From assembly GCA_947168325.1 (NCBI GenBank), contig CAMVLN010000014.1, positions 1-17,970 of the forward strand: a stretch of 17,970 nt of DNA. Reading direction: 5' to 3'. The stretch's first letter is position 1. The number at the start of each line of letters is the position of its first letter. The notes under the pieces were generated by a model. It saw only the letters and a program-made list of their open reading frames with translations, did not search any database and was not told the origin of the DNA. A program made the translations under genes and the position numbers. Positions 1 through 6,415 of this stretch are shown one piece after another. The DNA is from an uncultured Elusimicrobia bacterium (GTDB taxonomy: Bacteria > Elusimicrobiota > Endomicrobiia > Endomicrobiales > Endomicrobiaceae).

Positions 1-150
1 AAATTACTCTGTATCTTCAATTGTTTCATTCTTTTAGAAAAATTGTTAAAATTTAACCCCAATTTAAAAGAATATACCAATCTTCTTACAAGAATAAAGC
101 AAAATAAAAATTTTTTGGATGAAATATTGTTACATAAAAAAGAAAAATGA
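1..150 (+). CDS. C-terminal fragment of an unidentified protein
   Basis: An open frame runs from the first base of the window for 49 codons to a TGA at 148-150, so only the C-terminus is visible and the start lies outside. The visible part begins KLLCIFNCFILLEKLL and ends with the Lys-rich LLHKKEK; I do not recognise a family. The strongest support is the junction: the TGA overlaps the ATG of the next gene as ATGA, the classical four-base overlap of translationally coupled genes. A stop-free stretch of 49 codons is also unlikely by chance at this base composition. The two genes are therefore probably one transcript. Confidence 0.55.
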   Translation, partial: KLLCIFNCFILLEKLLKFNPNLKEYTNLLTRIKQNKNFLDEILLHKKEK

Positions 151-455
151 CAACAGAAATTATTATAGGAATAATTTTAATTCTTACAAATGTTCCTGTT
201 GGATGGGGAGGAGCATTACTTTGTGGATATTATGGTAAAAAAACTGGTAAAAAGTTTTTTTATATATTATCTGGTAGCATCTATATTCTATCTTGGGGTA
301 TGCTCTCGTTAGGTATTTTTTTGTGTGGTAAACAGTATGCTAAATATATATTAGAAAATTATGTAACTAAATATATAGTTCCTAGTGTTGTTGTTTGTAT
401 AGGTATTGTATTATTTTTATTTCTTATTTACAGAAAAAGATTATTTAAGAATTAA
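147..455 (+). CDS. Small three-helix membrane protein of unknown function
   Basis: A 102-residue protein with three predicted transmembrane segments at about residues 5-27, 37-60 and 75-95, joined by short loops and ending in a basic tail (YRKRLFKN). The first loop holds a GYYGKKTGKKFF stretch; the Lys-rich loop and tail suggest cytoplasmic faces by the positive-inside rule. No catalytic motif or family is recognised. Its ATG overlaps the stop of the upstream frame as ATGA, which supports both the start and coupled translation. A lipoprotein gene follows after 43 bases, so envelope localisation is shared with its neighbour. Function is unknown. Confidence 0.7.
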   Translation: MTTEIIIGIILILTNVPVGWGGALLCGYYGKKTGKKFFYILSGSIYILSWGMLSLGIFLCGKQYAKYILENYVTKYIVPSVVVCIGIVLFLFLIYRKRLFKN

Positions 456-498
456 AAAAATAAGAATTTATTTCACAGTTAAAAATATTTGATATTTT

Positions 499-912
499 TT
501 GTATAATATTCTTGTGAGATATTTCATGATTCTATTAATTGCTGTTTTAGTATCTTCTTGTTCAATTTTAGATTATTCAAAAAGAGTTGTTGGGTATTCT
601 GTTGAGAATTTCAAACAGGAAGAAAAGGGTAATTTTTCTCTTAATGTAGAATTGCCTATAAAAAAAGCATACAATAAGTGTAACTTATTTTTGTTTGAGA
701 ATAATATTCAAATTAATTTTAAAAATTGTAGAAAAAATTACATCGTTGCTAGTAAATTTTCATTAATTTATGAGTATACTCTAGATTCTACAGAGGTTGC
801 TTTTTTTGTATCAGAAATTGATAAAAATAATTCGAAGATTGAAGTAATTTCCAACAATTCTAGATTGGCTAAATTTGTTTACAATAAGTTAGTAGTTTAT
901 ATGAACAAATAA
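499..912 (+). CDS. Small putative lipoprotein, unknown function
   Basis: About 130 residues. The N-terminus has a hydrophobic stretch (MILLIAVLV) followed by the lipobox-like VSSC, so the protein is probably lipidated on that Cys and anchored to a membrane facing the periplasm. The mature part has two or three predicted beta-rich stretches with Lys/Asn-rich surface residues and no recognised domain; its alpha/beta pattern loosely recalls small bacterial lipoproteins of the DUF3568 kind, but I would not assign it. The start is uncertain: TTG at 499, GTG at 514 (giving MRYFMILL with a positive n-region) and ATG at 526 are all in frame, and none has a Shine-Dalgarno site. The GTG gives the most normal signal peptide. 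Confidence 0.65.
   Translation: MYNILVRYFMILLIAVLVSSCSILDYSKRVVGYSVENFKQEEKGNFSLNVELPIKKAYNKCNLFLFENNIQINFKNCRKNYIVASKFSLIYEYTLDSTEVAFFVSEIDKNNSKIEVISNNSRLAKFVYNKLVVYMNK
502..507 (+). promoter_or_regulatory. Perfect -10-like hexamer before the lipoprotein start
   Basis: A consensus TATAAT lies seven bases upstream of the GTG at 514, so a transcript begun from it would start at or very near that codon, which would make the mRNA leaderless. No convincing -35 hexamer is present at the usual spacing (a TTCACA at 472-477 is 24 bases away). TATAAT is common by chance in DNA this AT-rich, so this is weak. Confidence 0.2.
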
Positions 913-1067
913 ACTTTATTTTAATGTTTTTATTTCTTAACAATTTAATCTTTTTTTGTTCCTGCTATTAATAATAAATGTGTTACCCATAAAATTTAGA
1001 TTGTTCATTACTTAACATTTCATTTCAATTATAAAATTTAGCTCATTGATTTTTTCAATATTATGTA
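913..1067. other. Intergenic spacer with AT-rich direct repeats
   Basis: There is no gene here. The 11-base word ATAAAATTTAG occurs at 989-999 and again at 1031-1041, 42 bases apart. A second 11-base word, ATTGATTTTTT, occurs at 1045-1055 and 1067-1077, 22 bases apart, with the second copy forming the -35 region of the thiE promoter. Low complexity makes chance repeats likely. Confidence 0.4.
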
Positions 1068-1096
1068 TTGATTTTTTATGTATGTGTTGCTATAAT
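1068..1096 (+). promoter_or_regulatory. Predicted sigma-70 type promoter of thiE
   Basis: The -35 TTGATT (1068-1073) is separated by exactly 17 bases from a perfect -10 TATAAT (1091-1096). The predicted start near 1103 leaves a leader of only about 17 bases carrying the thiE Shine-Dalgarno site (AGGA at 1109-1112, seven bases before the ATG). The short leader has no room for a TPP riboswitch. Confidence 0.6.
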
Positions 1097-1119
1097 TCTA
1101 GGTTGGTTAGGAAATATTT

Positions 1120-1746
1120 ATGTTGCAAAAAAAAATAAGATTATTATGTATTACATGTCCTAGAACAGATATTGGTTATGAAGAGCAAGTTGAACTTGCA
1201 TGTCTTGGTGGTGCAGATATGATTCAGTTTAGAGACAAACAACTATCTGATAGTGTTTTATTCAATACATCTATAAAGCTACAACAAATTTGTAACATTC
1301 ATGATGTATATTTTACAGTAAATAATAGAATAGACATTGCAGATATTTCAAATAGTGATGGTGTACATATTGGACAGAATGATTTACCTGTTTGGTATGC
1401 AAGAAAGATTTTAGGCAAAGAAAAAATTATAGGTCTTTCTGCTTCTAATTATGAAGAAGCAATAAATGCAGATAAATTAGATATTGATTACATAGGATAT
1501 GGTGCTATTTTTTCTACACAAACAAAACCTGAATCAAAAGCTAGTGGACTTGATATTTTAAATAAAGTTAAGCAAAATTGTAAAAAACCAATAATTGCTA
1601 TCGGTGGTATAAATGAAAAAAATGTTTATGATGTTATTAAAGCCGGTGCAGACGGTGTCGCTATTGTAAGTGCAATATGTGGAGCAAAAAACATAGAAGC
1701 ACAAGCCAAAAAGATAAAAGAAATTATATTAAAGAATAGTTTGTAA
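1120..1746 (+). CDS. thiE: Thiamine-phosphate synthase
   Basis: Cytosolic ThiE joins hydroxymethylpyrimidine diphosphate to thiazole phosphate to give thiamine phosphate. At 208 residues it has normal length for this TIM-barrel family. Visible signatures are MIQFRDK (34-40, the phosphate-contacting Arg/Lys strand), GVHIGQNDLP (81-90), a YIGYGAIFSTQTKP stretch matching the family's (D)YIG-G-IF-T-TK motif, and PIIAIGGIN followed by AGADGVAIVSAI. Oddity: the usual N-D-R motif is NNR (68-70), so Asn69 stands where B. subtilis ThiE has the Mg-binding Asp93; the second metal Asp is kept as Asp88. The alternative is a TenI-like paralogue, but the TK motif and pairing with thiC favour ThiE. The ATG is preceded by AGGA at good spacing. 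No thiazole genes lie in the window. Confidence 0.9.
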   Translation: MLQKKIRLLCITCPRTDIGYEEQVELACLGGADMIQFRDKQLSDSVLFNTSIKLQQICNIHDVYFTVNNRIDIADISNSDGVHIGQNDLPVWYARKILGKEKIIGLSASNYEEAINADKLDIDYIGYGAIFSTQTKPESKASGLDILNKVKQNCKKPIIAIGGINEKNVYDVIKAGADGVAIVSAICGAKNIEAQAKKIKEIILKNSL

Positions 1747-1776
1747 TATAGAATGTAAAATATATAGTCTATATTA
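1744..1776 (+). repeat. Nine-base inverted repeat at the thiE stop codon
   Basis: TAATATAGA (1744-1752, beginning with the thiE TAA) and TCTATATTA (1768-1776) are perfect inverted repeats with a 15-base loop. The stem is AT-rich and no T-run follows, so it is more likely a 3'-end stabilising hairpin or chance than an intrinsic terminator. Confidence 0.35.
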
Positions 1777-1854
1777 AATCAAGTACATCTTTGATATATA
1801 ATTTACAATGTGTAATGTACAATTAGTTATTTATTTTTTTAATTTGTTTTTTGA

Positions 1855-1894
1855 ATTTACAAAAAATCCAAAAAAACAGAATTTTTTTGTAAAT
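1855..1894. repeat. Twelve-base inverted repeat in the thiE-thiC spacer
   Basis: ATTTACAAAAAA (1855-1866) and TTTTTTGTAAAT (1883-1894) are perfect inverted repeats with a 16-base loop, located about 85 bases before thiC. It could be an operator, a weak terminator-like hairpin or simply an A/T-run artefact. Confidence 0.35.
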
Positions 1895-1923
1895 ATTTGT
1901 GAATATTATAGATATATAATTTA

Positions 1924-1963
1924 TAACTAGAAGTTTAAATTTTAGTATTAGATGTTCTAGTTA
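1924..1963 (+). promoter_or_regulatory. Candidate hairpin in the thiC leader, next to the RBS
   Basis: TAACTAGAA (1924-1932) and TTCTAGTTA (1955-1963) form a perfect nine-base inverted repeat with a 22-base loop. The right arm ends directly before the thiC ribosome-binding site (AAAGGGA, 1963-1969, eight bases from the ATG). A hairpin here would sit against the ribosome landing site. The leader has no CTGAGA/ACCTGA elements of a TPP riboswitch, so if thiC is controlled post-transcriptionally it is by something else. Confidence 0.35.
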
Positions 1964-1977
1964 AAGGGAAAAAAATT

Positions 1978-3255
1978 ATGACTTTAATAGAAAGTGCAAA
2001 ACAAAATCAAGTAAGAAAAGAATTTGAAGAAGTTGCCAAATATGAACAAGTGTCAGTTGACTTTATTATGAAAGGTGTTGCTTCAGGAGAAATAGTAATA
2101 CCGAAAAATATTAATAGAAGTTTAAAAATAATTAGAGCTGTTGGAAAAGGTCTTAAAACAAAAATTAATGCAAACATAGGAACATCTCCAGACCATATAA
2201 GTATAAAAGAAGAAATAGAAAAAATGAATATAGCCGTTAAATATGGTGCAGATGCGGTTATGGATTTGTCTACAGGTGGGAACCTTGTAAATATGAGAAA
2301 AGAAATATTGGAAAAATCTCCTGTGATGGTAGGCACAGTTCCTATATATCAAGTTGCTAGCCAAACAGTAAGAGCAAAGAAAAAAATTACACAAATGGAT
2401 TCTGAAATGATGTTTGATGTTGTAGAACAACAAGCACAAGAAGGTGTAGATTTTATGACAATTCATTGTGGTGTAATTTGTGAAACTGTTGCTATGCTTG
2501 ATAGGCAACCAAGACTTATGGGTGTAGTTAGCAGAGGTGGTTCTTTTTTAGTTAAATGGATAAAGGCAAATAAAAGAGAAAATCCTTATTATGAACAATA
2601 TGATAGACTTTTGAAAATAGCAAAAAAATATGATATTACATTAAGTTTAGGAGATGGTTTTAGGCCTGGTGGAAATCCTGATGCTAGTGATGGTCCACAA
2701 CTAGCAGAGCTATCAATACTTGGAGAACTTGCATTAAGAGCAAGAAAAGAAGGAGTACAAGTTATGATAGAAGGGCCTGGTCATATTCCATTAGATCAAA
2801 TTCAGTCAAATGTTATTCTCGCAAAAAGATTAACTCATAACAGTCCTTTGTATTTTTTAGGGCCAATAGTTACAGATGTTGCACCTGGGTATGATCATAT
2901 ATCATCAGCAATTGGTGGTGCAATAGCAGCAAGTTATGGTGTAGACTTTATATGTTATGTCACCCCATCAGAACATTTAAGATTACCAAATGTTAATGAT
3001 GTTAAAGAAGGTGTAATTGCAGCAAGAATTGCTGCACATTCTGCAGATATTGTAAAAAATATTAATGGAGCCAAGCAATGGGACTATGAAATGTCTAAAT
3101 ATAGAAAAGAAAGAAATTGGGAAAAGCAAAAAGAATTAGCATTAGACCCATTGAAGGTTGAACAAGAAAGAGCAAAAATTACTCCAAAACTTGAGGATAC
3201 CTGTTCAATGTGTGGAGAATTTTGTTCAATGAGAGAAGAAAATGAAAACAGTTAA
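1978..3255 (+). CDS. thiC: Phosphomethylpyrimidine synthase (HMP-P synthase)
   Basis: ThiC is the radical-SAM enzyme that rearranges aminoimidazole ribotide to hydroxymethylpyrimidine phosphate, the pyrimidine half of thiamine. The 425 residues match the short class seen in anaerobes and archaea, lacking the N-terminal extension of the roughly 600-residue enterobacterial and Bacillus proteins. Typical blocks are NANIGTSPDH, DAVMDLSTGG, FMTIHCGV, SLGDGFRPG, MIEGPGHIPLDQI, FLGPIVTDVAPGYDHI and FICYVTPSEHL. The C-terminal cluster-binding cysteines are C409, C412 and C416 (CSMCGEFC), spaced CX2CX3C rather than the CX2CX4C of the long enzymes. The start is ATG after AAAGGGA at good spacing. The last 14 bases overlap thrB, implying coupled translation. 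The enzyme is oxygen-sensitive, consistent with an anaerobic host cell. Confidence 0.96.
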   Translation: MTLIESAKQNQVRKEFEEVAKYEQVSVDFIMKGVASGEIVIPKNINRSLKIIRAVGKGLKTKINANIGTSPDHISIKEEIEKMNIAVKYGADAVMDLSTGGNLVNMRKEILEKSPVMVGTVPIYQVASQTVRAKKKITQMDSEMMFDVVEQQAQEGVDFMTIHCGVICETVAMLDRQPRLMGVVSRGGSFLVKWIKANKRENPYYEQYDRLLKIAKKYDITLSLGDGFRPGGNPDASDGPQLAELSILGELALRARKEGVQVMIEGPGHIPLDQIQSNVILAKRLTHNSPLYFLGPIVTDVAPGYDHISSAIGGAIAASYGVDFICYVTPSEHLRLPNVNDVKEGVIAARIAAHSADIVKNINGAKQWDYEMSKYRKERNWEKQKELALDPLKVEQERAKITPKLEDTCSMCGEFCSMREENENS

Positions 3256-4156
3256 AGTAAAAGTTCCAGCAACAACTGCAAATTTAGGACCTGGATTTGA
3301 TGTTTTAGGTGCAAGTTTATCATTGTATAATGAATTGGAAGTTTCTTTAGTAGAAAACTCTAAAAAAGCAAAATTTGTTGTACTAGGAGAAGGAAGAAAA
3401 ATATTGCCTAGAAATGAAAATAATATTTTATGGAAAGCAATGAATGCAGTATTTTGTTTATTATCTGTAAATGATAAGTACAATTTAAAAAATTTCAACA
3501 TAAAATTAACAAATAATATTCCTTTAAGTTCAGGTCTTGGCTCATCTTCAGCAGCAAGAGCAGCAGGAATAATTGCTGCAAATAAAATTTGTGGAAATAA
3601 GTTAACACTAATAGAAATGGCTCAACTTGGTGTAAAACTTGAAGGACATCCAGACAATATTATACCAGCTTTTTATGGTGGTGTGTGTATTTCAATAAAT
3701 AACGGAGATGATAAAATAGAAGTTGTAAAATTGCCTATACCTAAAATAAAGGCAGTTGTTTGTACTCCGGGTTTTGAACTTGCAACAGAGAGGTCAAGAA
3801 ATATTTTACCTCTAAAGTACGATAGAAAAGATGTTGTTTTTAATATAGCAAGAGTGGCTCTTTTAATAAAGGCTTTTTACATAAATGATTTTAAAGTTTT
3901 AAAAGAAGCTATGAAAGATAAAATTCATCAACCTTACAGAGCAAAGTTGATTCCTGTTATGCAAGAATTAATAGATTGTGCAGTTAAAGCTGGTGCTTAT
4001 GGTGCATATTTATCTGGTGCTGGACCATCTATGATAGCTTTTTGCAACAAAGAAAAAGCACAAAATGTTACAAATGTAATGGCAAGAATTTGGAAAAGAG
4101 AAACCATTCCTACAAAAACTTTTATTTTGGATTTTGATAAAAGTGGAGCTATGTAG
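3242..4156 (+). CDS. thrB: Homoserine kinase (GHMP kinase family)
   Basis: ThrB phosphorylates homoserine with ATP, the step before threonine synthase. The 304-residue length is standard. Visible motifs are the N-terminal PATTANLGPGFDVLG (9-23), the GHMP ATP loop PLSSGLGSSSAA (94-105), EGHPDNIIPAFYGG near 134-147, and the C-terminal AYLSGAGPSMIAF, all in the usual order. The ATG lies inside the thiC reading frame (14-base overlap) with a purine-rich GAGAGAAG just upstream, so expression is probably tied to thiC. Threonine synthesis beside thiamine synthesis has no obvious metabolic reason; a role of this kinase on a pyrimidine substrate is imaginable but the motifs are those of ordinary homoserine kinases. 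thrC and hom are not in the window. Confidence 0.93.
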   Translation: MKTVKVKVPATTANLGPGFDVLGASLSLYNELEVSLVENSKKAKFVVLGEGRKILPRNENNILWKAMNAVFCLLSVNDKYNLKNFNIKLTNNIPLSSGLGSSSAARAAGIIAANKICGNKLTLIEMAQLGVKLEGHPDNIIPAFYGGVCISINNGDDKIEVVKLPIPKIKAVVCTPGFELATERSRNILPLKYDRKDVVFNIARVALLIKAFYINDFKVLKEAMKDKIHQPYRAKLIPVMQELIDCAVKAGAYGAYLSGAGPSMIAFCNKEKAQNVTNVMARIWKRETIPTKTFILDFDKSGAM

Positions 4157-4230
4157 AAAGCAAAAACCTGAGCATCAGACAGCCAACTCTCAAATTCTAA
4201 TTCTAAAACTTTGTAGGAGTTATTGTTAAA

Positions 4231-5505
4231 TTATTTCGCCTTTATAATATCAAAATCTGTATATTTTCTTAAAACTTTTGGAATTATAACTGAACCGTCT
4301 TCTTGTTGATAGTTTTCAAGAATAGTTGCAAAAGTTCTACCAACCGCAACTCCAGAACCATTTAATGTATGAACGAACTCCCTTTTTTTATTAATCGAAT
4401 TTTTATATTTACAATTTAATCTTCTTGCTTGAAAATCTTTAAAATTTGAACAAGAAGAAATTTCTCTATACATTCCTTCACCACTCATCCATGCTTCTAA
4501 ATCATAAGTTTTCGTAGAACTAAAACCAATATCTCCACTACATAAAGCCATAACTCTATAAGGAATCTCTAACAATTGTAAAACCTCTTCTGCATCGTTT
4601 GTTAAAGTTTCTAGTTCTTTCATAGAATCTTCCGGTTTTACAAATTTTACTAGTTCAACTTTATCAAATTGATGATTCCTTATAAGCCCTTTTGTATCTT
4701 TTCCATAAGAACCAGCTTCTCTTCTAAAACATGCAGAATAAGAGCAATACTTTATAGGAAGTTGATTTTCTTCTAAAATCTCATCTCTATGTAAATTTGT
4801 AACAGAAACCTCTGCAGTAGGAATTAAATACATTTGATCATCTGTACATCTAAATAAATCTTCTTCAAATTTTGGTAATTGTCCTGTTCCCCTCATAGAT
4901 GATCTATTTACAAGATATGGTGCTAAAATTTCTTGATAGCCATTTTTTTTATGTGTTTCCAAAAAAAATGATATTATCGCTCTTTCCAATACTGCCCCTT
5001 CATTTTTAAATATTGCAAATCTTGAACCTGAAATTTTTGATGCTCTTTCAAAATCTAAAATTTGAAGCCTTTCTCCTATTTCCCAATGATGTTTTGGTTT
5101 AAAAGAAAACATTGGTGGCTTTCCAACAACTCTCACAACAACATTGTTTTCATCATCTTTTCCAACCGGAGTTGTTTCATCTGGAATATTCGGAATTCTT
5201 AATAAAAAGTCTTCTATTTGATTTTCTATATTTAATAGAAATTTTTCCTTTTCTTGAATCCTCACTCTTAACTGATCTAATTCTTCAAGAAGTTCTTTTT
5301 GTGGTTCTTTTCCTTCTCTTTTAAGCTTTCCTATAGTTTCGGAAGCCTTATTTCTCTTTAATCTACTTTGTTCTACTTCTGCAATTATTTTTCTTCTTTC
5401 ATTATCCCAAGAAACCAACTGATCAAAACTAATATTTTGATTCCTTTTTTTTAGACTTTCTTTTACATATTCAAATTTTTCCCTAATCAATTTAATATCT
5501 AACAT
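4231..5505 (-). CDS. serS: Seryl-tRNA synthetase
   Basis: This cytosolic class II synthetase charges tRNA-Ser (and tRNA-Sec if present). At 424 residues it is full length. Residues 1-105 form the long helical hairpin, rich in charged heptads, that grips the tRNA long variable arm. The catalytic core shows TAE (230-232), contacting serine, class II motif 2 from about F260 (FRREAGSYG) to E284, and motif 3 GSGVAVGRTFATILEN from 383. The ATG has AGAGGA just upstream. The gene is convergent with thrB, 74 bases away, and divergent from the pseudouridine synthase gene. It is a single-gene transcript with its own promoter. Nothing looks abnormal. Confidence 0.97.
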   Translation of the reverse strand: MLDIKLIREKFEYVKESLKKRNQNISFDQLVSWDNERRKIIAEVEQSRLKRNKASETIGKLKREGKEPQKELLEELDQLRVRIQEKEKFLLNIENQIEDFLLRIPNIPDETTPVGKDDENNVVVRVVGKPPMFSFKPKHHWEIGERLQILDFERASKISGSRFAIFKNEGAVLERAIISFFLETHKKNGYQEILAPYLVNRSSMRGTGQLPKFEEDLFRCTDDQMYLIPTAEVSVTNLHRDEILEENQLPIKYCSYSACFRREAGSYGKDTKGLIRNHQFDKVELVKFVKPEDSMKELETLTNDAEEVLQLLEIPYRVMALCSGDIGFSSTKTYDLEAWMSGEGMYREISSCSNFKDFQARRLNCKYKNSINKKREFVHTLNGSGVAVGRTFATILENYQQEDGSVIIPKVLRKYTDFDIIKAK

Positions 5506-5553
5506 TTTTCCTCTATAATATTAATTAAAACTATCATTATCTAACACATCTCT

Positions 5554-5582
5554 ATTGTATATTTTTATATAACAATAATCAA
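5554..5582 (-). promoter_or_regulatory. Predicted promoter of serS
   Basis: Read on the minus strand, TTGATT (complement of 5577-5582) is followed after exactly 17 bases by TACAAT (complement of 5554-5559). Transcription would begin near 5547, giving a leader of about 41 bases with the AGAGGA ribosome site. No T-box signature is visible in so short a leader. Confidence 0.5.
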
Positions 5583-5694
5583 TCTTATGTAGTCGTTCAT
5601 AACATATTGAACTTCTATACATACTTCATATTAAATATAAAAAATGATAGAATGGAAGGGTGTTTTGTTTTATTAGGATTATGGATTATAAATT

Positions 5695-6411
5695 ATGAAC
5701 AAAAATTTAAATGTTATATTTGAAAACAAGGATATTTTTATAGTAGATAAACAGTCTTATATTTCAGTATTAAAAAATGATGGGAATATAAAAGATATAA
5801 CAATTATTGATATACTAAAAAAAGAATTCAATACAAATTTGTTTCCTATATCAACATTAGATTATGAAGCAACAGGATTGATTTTAATAGCAAAAAATAA
5901 AAAAGCTTATGACTTTGTAGCTAAACAATTTAAACAAGAAAAAGTATCCAAAATTTATCATATACTAGCAAATGGTATTATGGATAATATTGAAGGGACT
6001 ATTGATAAGAATCTTATTGTAAATGAACAAACCACATCAGTAAATGATAGCGGAATAAAGTCCATTACAAAATATTTTGTGATAGAGCAATTTAAAAATT
6101 TTGCTTTTGTAAAAGTTCTTCCATTAACCACAAGAAAAAATCAAATAAGAGCACATTTTTGGTCTATAGGAAACACTCTTGCAATAGATAAAGTTTATGG
6201 TAGTGACGAACCAATTTTACTTTCTAACATTAAAAGAAGATATAAAGGAATTGAAAAAGAAAAACCTTTACTTAAAAGATTGCCACTACATCTATCACAA
6301 ATAGAATTTGTTCTTCCGGAAAACAAAGAAAAAAGTGTTTTTAATAGTCCTTTACCAGACGATATTTCATTAACTTTAAAACAATTACGAAAATACAATA
6401 AAAGAGGTTAA
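5695..6411 (+). CDS. RluA-family pseudouridine synthase, divergent
   Basis: A 238-residue protein with the RluA/RluC/RluD catalytic fold and no N-terminal S4 domain. The family converts selected uridines in rRNA or tRNA to pseudouridine through a catalytic Asp. Here the motif is STLDYEATGLILIAK, placing the presumed nucleophile at Asp56; the family's near-invariant Arg of H-R-L-D is Thr54. The second core motif, normally G-R-(T/S)-H-Q-(I/L)-R, reads TRKNQIRAHF (146-155), followed by IGNTLAIDKVYG. These substitutions mean a specialised target or weakened activity. The ATG has no good Shine-Dalgarno site: an AGGA at 5675 is too far away. The next gene starts five bases after the stop. The specific RNA target cannot be assigned. 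Confidence 0.8.
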   Translation: MNKNLNVIFENKDIFIVDKQSYISVLKNDGNIKDITIIDILKKEFNTNLFPISTLDYEATGLILIAKNKKAYDFVAKQFKQEKVSKIYHILANGIMDNIEGTIDKNLIVNEQTTSVNDSGIKSITKYFVIEQFKNFAFVKVLPLTTRKNQIRAHFWSIGNTLAIDKVYGSDEPILLSNIKRRYKGIEKEKPLLKRLPLHLSQIEFVLPENKEKSVFNSPLPDDISLTLKQLRKYNKRG

Positions 6412-6415
6412 AATT

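Noticed and set aside
1747..1977. TPP riboswitch upstream of thiC
   Set aside because: I looked for the conserved CTGAGA and ACCTGA elements and the GC-rich P1-P5 layout; none is present in this AT-rich leader.
2007..2508. Two minus-strand open frames inside thiC
   Set aside because: They lie wholly opposite a clear thiC gene, have no ribosome site and encode low-complexity, non-family sequence.
4157..4230. CCTGAGCATCAG in the thrB-serS spacer as a riboswitch fragment or terminator
   Set aside because: It forms only a four-pair CTGA/TCAG hairpin, lies downstream of thrB between convergent genes, and has no T-run or other thi-box parts.
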